A stretch of DNA of 6,890 nt, taken from NCBI GenBank assembly GCA_016212845.1, contig JACRDR010000029.1:1-6890 (forward strand). The letters are read 5' to 3'. Below the pieces are notes generated by a model. The model was not told the DNA's origin. It did no database searches and saw only the letters and a list, made by a program, of their open reading frames with translations. Both the position numbers and the translations under genes were made by a program. Each line of letters opens with the position of its first letter. Positions within the stretch are counted from its first letter, which is position 1. Positions 1 through 5,876 of the stretch are shown here, piece by piece. This stretch comes from Elusimicrobiota bacterium (GTDB taxonomy: Bacteria; Elusimicrobiota; Elusimicrobia; UBA1565; JACRDR01).

Positions 1-1
1 C

Positions 2-286
2 GAGCCCGGTCCGGCGCCCGCGCCGGAGCCCGTGCCGGCTCCCGCACCCGAGCCTGTCCCGGCGCCCGCGCCCGAGCCCGCTCCGGCCCCGGCGCCCGAA
101 CCGGCCCCGGCGCCGGAACCGGCCCCCGCGCCTGAACCGGCCCCCGCGCCTGGAAATGGCAACGGCAATCACGGCACCGGCGGCAACCATGGCGAGGGCG
201 ACAACGGCAATCATGGCGAGGGCAACAACGGCCACCATGGCGAAGGGAACCATGGGAACGGCAACGGCAACGATAAGGACAAGTAG
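2..286 (+). CDS. C-terminal end of a protein with Pro/Ala/Glu and Gly/Asn/His repeats (5' end outside window)
   Basis: The reading frame is open from the window edge to a TAG at 284-286, giving the last 94 residues. The frame contains a GTG at 32, but the same repeat extends upstream of it, so the real start lies outside the window. The visible part has no folded domain. About 50 residues of alternating Pro-Ala-Pro-Glu are followed by about 44 residues rich in Gly, Asn and His, ending in D-K-D-K. Such Pro-rich stretches are typical of extended spacers in envelope proteins. The gene is followed after 15 bases by a CHASE2 cyclase, so the two are probably co-transcribed. CHASE2 cyclases are often preceded by FecR-domain proteins with low-complexity tails, so a FecR-like N-terminus is a reasonable guess, but nothing in this window shows it. 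Sure that it is coding; unsure of function. Confidence 0.75.
   Translation, partial: EPGPAPAPEPVPAPAPEPVPAPAPEPAPAPAPEPAPAPEPAPAPEPAPAPGNGNGNHGTGGNHGEGDNGNHGEGNNGHHGEGNHGNGNGNDKDK
5..151 (+). repeat. Pro/Ala/Glu low-complexity coding repeat
   Basis: Degenerate tandem repeats of about 18-24 bases encode variations of P-A-P-A-P-E-P, with GCC/GCG and CCG/CCC codons mixed. The codon mixture with a constant protein pattern suggests selection on the peptide rather than recent slippage of an exact unit. It probably forms an extended, stiff spacer. Confidence 0.8.
182..253 (+). repeat. Three 24-bp coding repeats, Gly-Asn-His-Gly-Glu-Gly-(D/N)-N
   Basis: Three contiguous 24-base units (182-205, 206-229, 230-253) encode GNHGEGDN, GNHGEGNN and GHHGEGNH. 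They are flanked by further Gly-Asn runs on both sides. Each unit carries one or two His residues and a Glu, so weak metal binding is conceivable but only inferred. Confidence 0.75.
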
Positions 287-301
287 ACGGGACGCGCTCC
301 T

Positions 302-2422
302 CTGAAGAAGAAAGCCAAAGCCCCCAAGAAATCCGCGGGAAAGATCGACCGGTTTCGGCTGATCTTCTCGCTCGTGCTCGGCGCGCTGTTCATCTACGCC
401 GTGCACCAGGGCACCTTCGAGCCGGCCGAGAACCGCTGGCAGGATCAGCTGCACGTCTGGCGCGGCATCCGGACGGGCGACCAGCGCGTCGTGATCGTCA
501 CCATCGACGACAAGTCGATCCAGGAGATCGGTCAATTCCCCTGGCCTCGCTCGACCTACGCCCCGCTGATCACGGAGCTCAAGAAGTTCGGCGCGAAGGT
601 GATCGCCTTCGACGTGCTCTTCGTGGATCCGTCGAGGGAAGCCGAGGACAAGGCGCTCGTCGCCGCCGTGAAAAAGGCGGGCAACGTCGTGCTCGCGGCC
701 GGGATGGACGAGACCTACGCCGGGGGCTCGAACGTCTTTCTCGAGCCTTGGGACGAGCTGAAGAACGCCGCGAAGGCGCTGGGCCTCGTGTACACCGGTT
801 TTTGCCTCGACGCCGACGGCGCGGTCCGGCGCGTGGCGCTCATGGTGGGCAAGGACCGCATCGAGTCCTGCGTTCAGCTGAGCGAGCGGGGCGTGCTCGA
901 GCAGCCGGACCGGCTCGGGGCGCTCGGCACGGTGGTCGCGTCCCTCCACTCCGGAACTCGCGCCGAGGACTTCATCCGGAAGTTCGGCATCGTCATCAAC
1001 CTGGATTTCCCCGGCGAACGGATGTGGGTCGAAAAAGCCAAGGGCGTCATGATGCAGGGCAAACCGCTCATGGTGGAGAAGCATGAGTACGGCTTCCGGC
1101 GCATCTCCGCCATCGACGTCATTCGCGGAGAGCTCAGCGAGAAGGATCGGGAGAGCCTCAACGGCGCCATGGCGCTCGTCGGCGCCACCGCCCAAGGCAC
1201 CCACGACGCGCACCCGACGCCCTTCGGCGAGCGAACCCCGGGCGTGGAAGTGCACGCCGCGACGATCGACAACCTGCTGCGCGGCCGGCCGCTGCGAGAG
1301 GTGCCCGAATGGTTCGCGTACCTCGCTCCGCTCCTGATGATCCTGCTCGCCGATCTGATCATCCGGCTGACGCCGCTCTCGGGCAGCCTCATCGTCGTCG
1401 GCACGGCCGCGGCCTGGACCGCGGTCTCGTATTCCGTGTTCGAGCACGGCTACCGGCTGCCGGTAGCGGTGCCCAACATCTCGCTCGGGGTCGCGTACTT
1501 CGTCATGCTCACGCAGCGCATCGTGCGGGAGCATCAGGAGAAGCGCTGGGTGCGCGACACGTTCGCGCAGTACCTCTCGCCGAAGGTCATCGAAGTGCTC
1601 GCCAACGACCCCGAGAAGCTCAAGCTCGGCGGCGACAGCCGGGACATGAGCATCTTCTTCCTCGATATCGCGGGCTTCACCTCGATCGCCGAGCGCATGG
1701 ACGCCAAGGCGCTTTCGACGTTCCTGAACCATTACCTGACCGCGCTCACCAACGTGATCCTGCGCAACGACGGCGTCGTGGACAAGTACATCGGCGACTG
1801 CATCATGGCGTTCTGGAACGCCCCGATGGACCAGCCGCGCCACCGCGAGTTCGCCTGCCTCTCCGCGCTCGAGTGCCTCCACGAGGCCGAGCGCGTCTCC
1901 GGGGAGCTCAAGGGCAGCGGGATCAAGGAGAAAATCACGATCCGCGTCGGCGTGAACTCGGGCCACGCCGTCGTGGGAAACATGGGCTCCGACACGCGCT
2001 TCTCCTACACGGTCATCGGCGACGCGGTGAACGTCGCCTCGCGTCTGGAAGGCGCCAATAAATTCTTCGGGTCGCACATCATGGCGAGCGAAGAGGCGAT
2101 GAAGGGCTGTCTCGACAAGTTCGAGACGAAGGAGCTCGGGAGGATCCGCGTCGTGGGCAAGGACGTGCCGCTGCGGGTCTACGACATCCTCGAACGCGCC
2201 GGGAAGCTCGCGCCCGAGCGCAAGAAACTGCTCGACCTGCACCACGCGGGCCTGGCGAACTGGTACGACAAGCGCTTCCGCGAGGCGGCGAAGGACTTCG
2301 AGCGCCTGCTCGAGCTGGATTCCTCCGACAAGACCGCCAAGCTCTATCTCGGCGAGTGCAAACGGCACCTCGCCTCGGCCCCGGCCGAATTCGACGGCGT
2401 CTTTAACCTTTCCTCGAAATAG
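302..2422 (+). CDS. CHASE2-domain membrane adenylate/guanylate cyclase (class III) with TPR-like tail
   Basis: Makes a cyclic nucleotide, probably cAMP, in response to an extracytoplasmic signal. Numbered from a CTG at 302 (706 residues): Lys-rich N-terminus 2-17; membrane helix about 18-34; periplasmic CHASE2 domain about 38-330 with its signature (D69-D70-K71-S72-I73, then P-W-P-R at 80-83); three membrane helices about 337-408; linker ending F-A-Q-Y-L-S-P at 421-427; cyclase domain about 445-620; TPR-like helices near the end. Catalytic residues are complete: metal Asp 455 and 499, purine-selecting Lys 495 with Thr 570 (the Lys/Thr pair of class IIIb, favouring ATP), and transition-state Asn 577 and Arg 581. 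The only standard start is GTG 374, which would remove the positive N-terminus and half of the first helix. CTG 302, followed by AAG AAG AAA and preceded by a weak GGGA at 289-292, fits better. Family assignment is sure; the start is not. Confidence 0.93.
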   Translation: MKKKAKAPKKSAGKIDRFRLIFSLVLGALFIYAVHQGTFEPAENRWQDQLHVWRGIRTGDQRVVIVTIDDKSIQEIGQFPWPRSTYAPLITELKKFGAKVIAFDVLFVDPSREAEDKALVAAVKKAGNVVLAAGMDETYAGGSNVFLEPWDELKNAAKALGLVYTGFCLDADGAVRRVALMVGKDRIESCVQLSERGVLEQPDRLGALGTVVASLHSGTRAEDFIRKFGIVINLDFPGERMWVEKAKGVMMQGKPLMVEKHEYGFRRISAIDVIRGELSEKDRESLNGAMALVGATAQGTHDAHPTPFGERTPGVEVHAATIDNLLRGRPLREVPEWFAYLAPLLMILLADLIIRLTPLSGSLIVVGTAAAWTAVSYSVFEHGYRLPVAVPNISLGVAYFVMLTQRIVREHQEKRWVRDTFAQYLSPKVIEVLANDPEKLKLGGDSRDMSIFFLDIAGFTSIAERMDAKALSTFLNHYLTALTNVILRNDGVVDKYIGDCIMAFWNAPMDQPRHREFACLSALECLHEAERVSGELKGSGIKEKITIRVGVNSGHAVVGNMGSDTRFSYTVIGDAVNVASRLEGANKFFGSHIMASEEAMKGCLDKFETKELGRIRVVGKDVPLRVYDILERAGKLAPERKKLLDLHHAGLANWYDKRFREAAKDFERLLELDSSDKTAKLYLGECKRHLASAPAEFDGVFNLSSK

Positions 2423-2449
2423 AACGCTGGTGGCTGGCACCAGCGTTCT
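2421..2449. terminator. Hairpin terminator between convergent genes
   Basis: A perfect 12-bp inverted repeat (2421-2432 with 2438-2449) and a 5-base loop lie between the cyclase and nudix-rsmH genes. The left arm includes the last two bases of the cyclase stop codon. T-runs are poor on both sides (TTCTGATT on +, TTCTATTT on -), so it is probably a bidirectional terminator of moderate strength, or a 3'-end stabiliser. Confidence 0.65.
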
Positions 2450-2451
2450 GA

Positions 2452-2468
2452 TTCGGGCTAGACCCGAA
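2452..2468. terminator. Second short hairpin spanning the nudix-rsmH stop
   Basis: A 6-bp inverted repeat (2452-2457 with 2463-2468) has a 5-base loop holding the complement of the nudix-rsmH TAG stop. It sits three bases from the 12-bp hairpin at 2421-2449. Being short, it may simply assist that hairpin or be chance. Confidence 0.35.
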
Positions 2469-3822
2469 CCGCCGCCCAGAGGCGGGCGGAGCGGGCGCGG
2501 GGGTTCTCGCGGATCTCCGCGCCCGACGCTTTCACGGGGGCGGAGAGCCGCCACGCGGGGCCGCGCAGCGCCGCCTCCACGAGCCGCTCCTCGCCCGAGT
2601 GGAACGTCAGGAGAGCGACCCGCCCACCGGGCCCGAGGATGCCGGGCAGGACGGCCAGAAGCCGTTCGAGCGACTCGCGCTCGCCGTTGACCGCGATGCG
2701 CAGCGCCTGAAAGACGCGCGTCGCCGGGTGCGCCGCGAACGCGTCCTTTTTCGCCTTGCGCCCGGGCGCCAGGCGCTTGGCCTCGGCGACGGCGGAGGCG
2801 AGCTGGGCGGTCGTCTTGGGCGCGCGTCCCTGCGCGGCGAGCGCGGCGAGTCTCGCGGCGATCCGTACGGCGTCGGGCTCGTCGCCGTAGCGGGAAAGCG
2901 CGGCGGCGATTTCGCTTTCCGGAGTCGAGGCGAGCCACTCGTGCGCGGTCCGGCCGCGTGAGCGGTCCATCCGCATGTCGAGCGGCCCGTCGTTCTTGAA
3001 GGACATGCCCCGCTCCGGCCGGTCGAGCTGCATCGAGGAGACGCCGAGATCCGCGAGCACCGCGTCGACGCGCTCGAGCCCGAGCTCGCGGAGCACGCGA
3101 GGAGCGTCGGCGTAGTCCGCCTGCCGGGCCTCGACCTTCCCCTCCAGCCGCTCTGCCGTACGTGCGAGCTCCTCGCCGTCGCGGTCGAGCCCCACGACGC
3201 GCGCCGCCTTCTTCGCCAGCGCCTCCGCGTGGCCGCCCCACCCGAGCGTGCAATCGAGGGCGACCGCGCCCGCGAGCGGCTCGAGCGCGGAGAGCGCCTC
3301 CGCCAGCATCACGGGAAGGTGGGCGCCGGCCGGCGTCGAGCCGCGCGCCTTCGCCTTGGCCGAGGCGTCGGCGTCGCCGGCGAGCTCCTTGTACTTCTCG
3401 GAGAACTCGCGCGGGTGCGTGCCGCGGTAGCGGTCGCGGCGGCGGTGCGAGGCCACCACCTCGGCGATCGGGACGTCCGCGGGCGAAAGGTCGTACTCGA
3501 GGAGCTTGCGCGCCTCGACCCACTTGAGCGCGTCGTGCTCGACGGGTTTGAGCTCCCCCCCGAACTTCGGCACGAGCAGGCCGATCAGCTCGATCTCGCC
3601 GAAATCGTAGGCGTGGCGCGAGCGGGCGACTTCGGCGCCGACCTCGGCGTCGATGCCGAGCTCCTCCTTCAGCTCGCGGACGAGGGCGGCTTCGGGCGTC
3701 TCGCCGGGCTCGATCCGGCCGCCGGGAAACTCCCATTTCCCGGCGAGCTTCTTGCCGGGACCGCGGCGGCAGAGGAGCACCATGCCGGAACGAAGGATGA
3801 CGCCGGCGCACACCTGGGTCAC
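2458..3822 (-). CDS. rsmH: NUDIX hydrolase (MutT-like) fused to 16S rRNA (cytosine(1402)-N4)-methyltransferase RsmH
   Basis: A 454-residue protein with two complete enzymes. Residues 1-125 are a MutT-type NUDIX hydrolase: the box G-x5-E-x7-R-E-L-x-E-E-x-G-I fits perfectly at 35-57, and the stretch E109 to E121 resembles the usual MutT C-terminus. Likely substrates are oxidised or non-canonical nucleoside triphosphates. Residues about 126-163 are a basic linker. Residues about 164-454 are RsmH, which uses S-adenosylmethionine to methylate N4 of C1402 in the ribosomal P site: SAM-binding D190-C-T-L-G-W-G-G-H198, D258-L-G-V-S-S-M-Q-L-D267, R-G-M-S-F-K from 271, F-H-S-G-E-E-R at 407-413 (commonly F-H-S-L-E-D-R), and N-P-R-A-R-S at 440-445. 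There is no stop or frame change between domains. GTG codons at residues 122-123 could start a separate RsmH only inside the NUDIX tail. The start is GTG 3822, with AGG about 12 bases upstream. The gene lies alone, outside any division/cell-wall cluster. Confidence 0.93.
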   Translation of the reverse strand: MTQVCAGVILRSGMVLLCRRGPGKKLAGKWEFPGGRIEPGETPEAALVRELKEELGIDAEVGAEVARSRHAYDFGEIELIGLLVPKFGGELKPVEHDALKWVEARKLLEYDLSPADVPIAEVVASHRRRDRYRGTHPREFSEKYKELAGDADASAKAKARGSTPAGAHLPVMLAEALSALEPLAGAVALDCTLGWGGHAEALAKKAARVVGLDRDGEELARTAERLEGKVEARQADYADAPRVLRELGLERVDAVLADLGVSSMQLDRPERGMSFKNDGPLDMRMDRSRGRTAHEWLASTPESEIAAALSRYGDEPDAVRIAARLAALAAQGRAPKTTAQLASAVAEAKRLAPGRKAKKDAFAAHPATRVFQALRIAVNGERESLERLLAVLPGILGPGGRVALLTFHSGEERLVEAALRGPAWRLSAPVKASGAEIRENPRARSARLWAAVRV

Positions 3823-3853
3823 GGGGCGATTCTACCTATTGTAGACTGACGCG
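3823..3853. promoter_or_regulatory. 31-bp divergent promoter region
   Basis: All control signals for nudix-rsmH (minus) and the oxygenase (plus) must fit in 31 bases or reach into the coding starts. On the minus strand TACAAT (3843 down to 3838) matches the -10 consensus in 5 of 6 positions, but no good -35 is seen 17 bases upstream. On the plus strand TATTGT (3837-3842) is a weaker -10-like hexamer overlapping the first. If both are used, RNA polymerases would compete and the leaders would be under about 10 bases. Confidence 0.4.
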
Positions 3854-4489
3854 GTGAGGCTGCACGACCAAGGCCCCGGGTGGGCGGTCTACGACGACTG
3901 GCTCGACCCCGCGCCGCTGGCGGCGCTGCGCTCCTGGCTCGGGACCTGCCGGTACTTCACCGTGGGCGTCGACGGCAGCCGCGGCGTCGAGGGCACGCTG
4001 GCGGAGCTCTCGGAAGGGCTCGAACGCGGCTCGTACCGCCTGCTCGGCGGCCGCTTCGTCGTCCGGCGCACCGACGGCGCCAAGGAGACGAAGCAGCTCG
4101 ATTACCCCTCCGGGACGCCGCTCGACGCGGTGCTCGAAGGCGTCGAAGCGCGGCTCGGCGAGCTGACGGCGTTCTTGGGCGAGCCGGAAAAGGACTGGCA
4201 GCGCCTCGGGGCGGGCCCGCGGCTCTACCCGAAAGGCGGCGGGCTCGCCGAGCACGACGACGGCGACTCGATCGGCACCTTCGCCCTGTATCTGCACGAG
4301 CGATGGGAACCCGAGTGGGGCGGGGAGCTCGAGATCGGGGGGCGGCGAGTCCTGCCCGCGCCCAACCGCTGCTCGTTCGTGAAGGGCGGGACGCCGCACC
4401 GCGTGCTGCCCGTCGCCGGCGCGGCGGGCGCCGCGCTCCGCGTCAGCGTCATCGGCTACGCCCGAAAAACTAGGGGCAAGGCCTTTTGA
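3854..4489 (+). CDS. 2-oxoglutarate/Fe(II)-dependent oxygenase (prolyl-hydroxylase-like)
   Basis: A 211-residue cytoplasmic protein with the double-stranded beta-helix pattern of 2OG/Fe(II) dioxygenases, which hydroxylate a substrate while converting 2-oxoglutarate and O2 to succinate and CO2. The iron facial triad is visible as H134-x-D136 (in A-E-H-D-D-G-D) and distal H182 (in G-T-P-H-R-V). R196, 14 residues on in L-R-V-S-V, should bind the 2-oxoglutarate carboxylate. The W-G-G-E-L between them is typical of the prolyl 4-hydroxylase-like branch. The first 100 residues are not recognised and may set substrate choice. No signal peptide is seen. The start GTG 3854 gives a sensible N-terminus but has no clear Shine-Dalgarno. 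It is divergent from nudix-rsmH and convergent with the MFS gene, so it is a single-gene unit. The substrate (protein side chain or small molecule) cannot be told. Confidence 0.85.
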   Translation: MRLHDQGPGWAVYDDWLDPAPLAALRSWLGTCRYFTVGVDGSRGVEGTLAELSEGLERGSYRLLGGRFVVRRTDGAKETKQLDYPSGTPLDAVLEGVEARLGELTAFLGEPEKDWQRLGAGPRLYPKGGGLAEHDDGDSIGTFALYLHERWEPEWGGELEIGGRRVLPAPNRCSFVKGGTPHRVLPVAGAAGAALRVSVIGYARKTRGKAF

Positions 4490-4500
4490 GCCTCGCCCCT
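4472..4500 (+). terminator. Hairpin across the oxygenase stop codon
   Basis: An 11-bp stem with one A/C mismatch (4472-4482 with 4490-4500) has a 7-base loop containing the oxygenase TGA stop. It is followed by TCCTTGGG, a poor T-run. Likely the end signal of the oxygenase transcript. Confidence 0.5.
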
Positions 4501-4511
4501 TCCTTGGGCAC

Positions 4512-4548
4512 ATTTCCGGCGTTCAACGTCGGCCATCGCGCCGGAAAT
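4512..4548. terminator. Perfect 10-bp inverted repeat between convergent genes
   Basis: Arms at 4512-4521 and 4539-4548 are exact complements around a 17-base loop, placed between the ends of the oxygenase and MFS genes. AT-rich outer ends and a GC core resemble a terminator stem, but neither strand shows a strong T-run. It could also be a protein-binding or processing site. Confidence 0.45.
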
Positions 4549-4569
4549 ACCCTCACCTAGATTATAGCG

Positions 4570-5811
4570 CTACGAAGGCTCTTCCCCAAGGCTCATCCGG
4601 CGGAGGCTCGGGGAATACAGCGCGGCGAAAGCGACGGTTGCGAGGGTGACGCAGCCGCCGGCCACGACCGACGGCACGGTGCCGAGCAGCTTGGCCGCGA
4701 GACCCGACTCGAAGGCGCCGATCTCGTTGGAGACGCCGATGAATATCGCGTTGACCGACGAGACGCGGCCCCGCATGTGGTCCGGCGAGTAGAGCTGCAC
4801 GATCGCCGAGCGGATCACCATGCTGATGCTGTCGAGCAGGCCCGCGATCCCGAGCAGCACGAGCGAAAGGGCGACCGAACGCGACAGCGCGAAGCCGATG
4901 ACGCACAGGCCGAATCCCGTCACCATCCAGAGCAGGGTTCGGCCCGCGCCGCGCCGGGGAGGCACCCGCACCATGAGCGCGCTGCCGATCAGGGCGCCGA
5001 TCGAGGGCGCGGCCTGAAGCCAGCCCAAGCCCGTGGCGCCGATATTGAGAATCTCGCCGGCGAAGATCGGCAGGATCGCCTCGACGCCGCCGAAGAGCAC
5101 CGCGAACATGTCGAGCGCGAGGGCGGGCAGGAGCACGTCGTGCGAGAACACGAAGCGCAGGCCCTCGGTCGCGCGGCGGAACGCGGTGTCCGACGACGGC
5201 GCGGCCGGCCGGGGCGTCAGGCGGATCGTCGACGCGGACAGCATCGAGCCGAGCAGGAGCGTCACCGCGACCGCGTAGGGCGGCAGCGGTCCATACCAAG
5301 CGAAGAGCACGCCGCCCACGCAAGGGCCGACGACCGAGGCGGTTTGGAAGGCGACGGTGATCCAGGCCGCGGACACCGAGAGCTGCTCGCGCGCCACCAT
5401 CTGCGGCACGAGCGAGTAAGTGGAGGGCTGGGCGAAACCACGCGCGCAGCCGGCGATGAACGCCGCGGCGTAGATCGCGAGCACCTTCGCTTGGCCTTCG
5501 AGCCCGGACTGCGGCAGCGAGACCGCGAGCAATAGCGCCGCCGAGGCGAAGACGCCCCGGAGCACGTTCTTGTAGATCGAAAGCGGGTTGAACCGGTCGA
5601 CGACGTCGCCGGCCCACAGCGCCAGGCCGATCGCGGGCACCGCCTCGAAAAGGCCGATCAAGCCGAGCTTGAGCGGGTCCTTGGTGATCGAGTAGACCTG
5701 CCACGCCATCACGAGCGTCATGATCTGCGAGGCGAAGGACAGGAGGAAGCGAGCGAGCGTCAGCCGCCGAAAATCCGGATTGTCGAGCGCGGACTTGGGG
5801 GCCTCTGCCAC
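4570..5811 (-). CDS. MFS transporter, EntS-like (MFS_3) drug/siderophore exporter family
   Basis: A 413-residue inner-membrane protein with about 12 hydrophobic helices in two halves separated by a hydrophilic loop near residues 200-220. It opens with N-P-D-F-R-R-L at 11-17. Its last quarter has M-R-G-R-V-S-S-V-N from 346, S-N-E at 361-363 and F-E-S-G at 367-370, a pattern I associate with the EntS-like exporters (enterobactin efflux and relatives). The usual G-x-x-x-D-R loop after helix 2 is present as G-D-V-V-D-R-F. Such proteins export small molecules by proton antiport, but the substrate varies and no siderophore genes are nearby, so specificity is unknown. The start GTG 5811 lies directly before the conserved N-terminus, and no standard start nearby fits better. 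It is a single-gene unit with its own promoter, and it ends at TAG 4570-4572 opposite the oxygenase. Confidence 0.9.
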   Translation of the reverse strand: MAEAPKSALDNPDFRRLTLARFLLSFASQIMTLVMAWQVYSITKDPLKLGLIGLFEAVPAIGLALWAGDVVDRFNPLSIYKNVLRGVFASAALLLAVSLPQSGLEGQAKVLAIYAAAFIAGCARGFAQPSTYSLVPQMVAREQLSVSAAWITVAFQTASVVGPCVGGVLFAWYGPLPPYAVAVTLLLGSMLSASTIRLTPRPAAPSSDTAFRRATEGLRFVFSHDVLLPALALDMFAVLFGGVEAILPIFAGEILNIGATGLGWLQAAPSIGALIGSALMVRVPPRRGAGRTLLWMVTGFGLCVIGFALSRSVALSLVLLGIAGLLDSISMVIRSAIVQLYSPDHMRGRVSSVNAIFIGVSNEIGAFESGLAAKLLGTVPSVVAGGCVTLATVAFAALYSPSLRRMSLGEEPS

Positions 5812-5817
5812 GGGGCC

Positions 5818-5846
5818 AGTGTAGCGTTCGGAGCCGGGGGCGTCAA
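5818..5846 (-). promoter_or_regulatory. Sigma-70-type promoter of the MFS gene
   Basis: On the minus strand TTGACG (5846 down to 5841; 5 of 6 matches to -35) and TACACT (5823 down to 5818; 4 of 6 to -10) are separated by exactly 17 bases. Only six bases lie between the -10 and the GTG at 5811, so transcription would begin at or next to the start codon. No Shine-Dalgarno is seen, consistent with a leaderless mRNA. Confidence 0.6.
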
Positions 5847-5857
5847 TGTGATAACAT
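5846..5857. promoter_or_regulatory. Possible operator, ATGT-N4-ACAT
   Basis: A small dyad (ATGT GATA ACAT) touches the -35 of the MFS promoter and lies 19 bases before the deacetylase start. It sits in a local AT-rich patch within a GC-rich intergenic region. It is well placed for a regulator of both genes, but it is short and could be chance. Confidence 0.25.
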
Positions 5858-5876
5858 ATGGGTTCCTCGTCGAAGA

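Noticed and set aside
2..283. TonB-like protein suggested by the Pro/Glu-rich stretch
   Set aside because: The C-terminus is a Gly/Asn/His tail, not the folded TonB C-terminal domain, and no ExbB/ExbD genes are seen.
1309..2061. A 250-codon plus-strand frame within the cyclase
   Set aside because: It is an Arg-rich shadow in a different frame over the catalytic domain, with no motif.
3229..3849. A 206-codon plus-strand frame opposite nudix-rsmH
   Set aside because: It is antisense to a gene with two complete domains, and its composition is that of a reversed GC-rich coding strand.
3836..4513. A 225-codon minus-strand frame opposite the oxygenase
   Set aside because: It mirrors the oxygenase, whose iron and 2-oxoglutarate residues are intact. 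Its translation is low-complexity with no recognisable domain.
4562..5704. A 380-codon open frame on the minus strand in another frame of the MFS gene
   Set aside because: It is very Arg/Ala/Gly-rich, shows no family motif and lies wholly within the well-recognised MFS frame. Long shadow frames are expected at this GC content.
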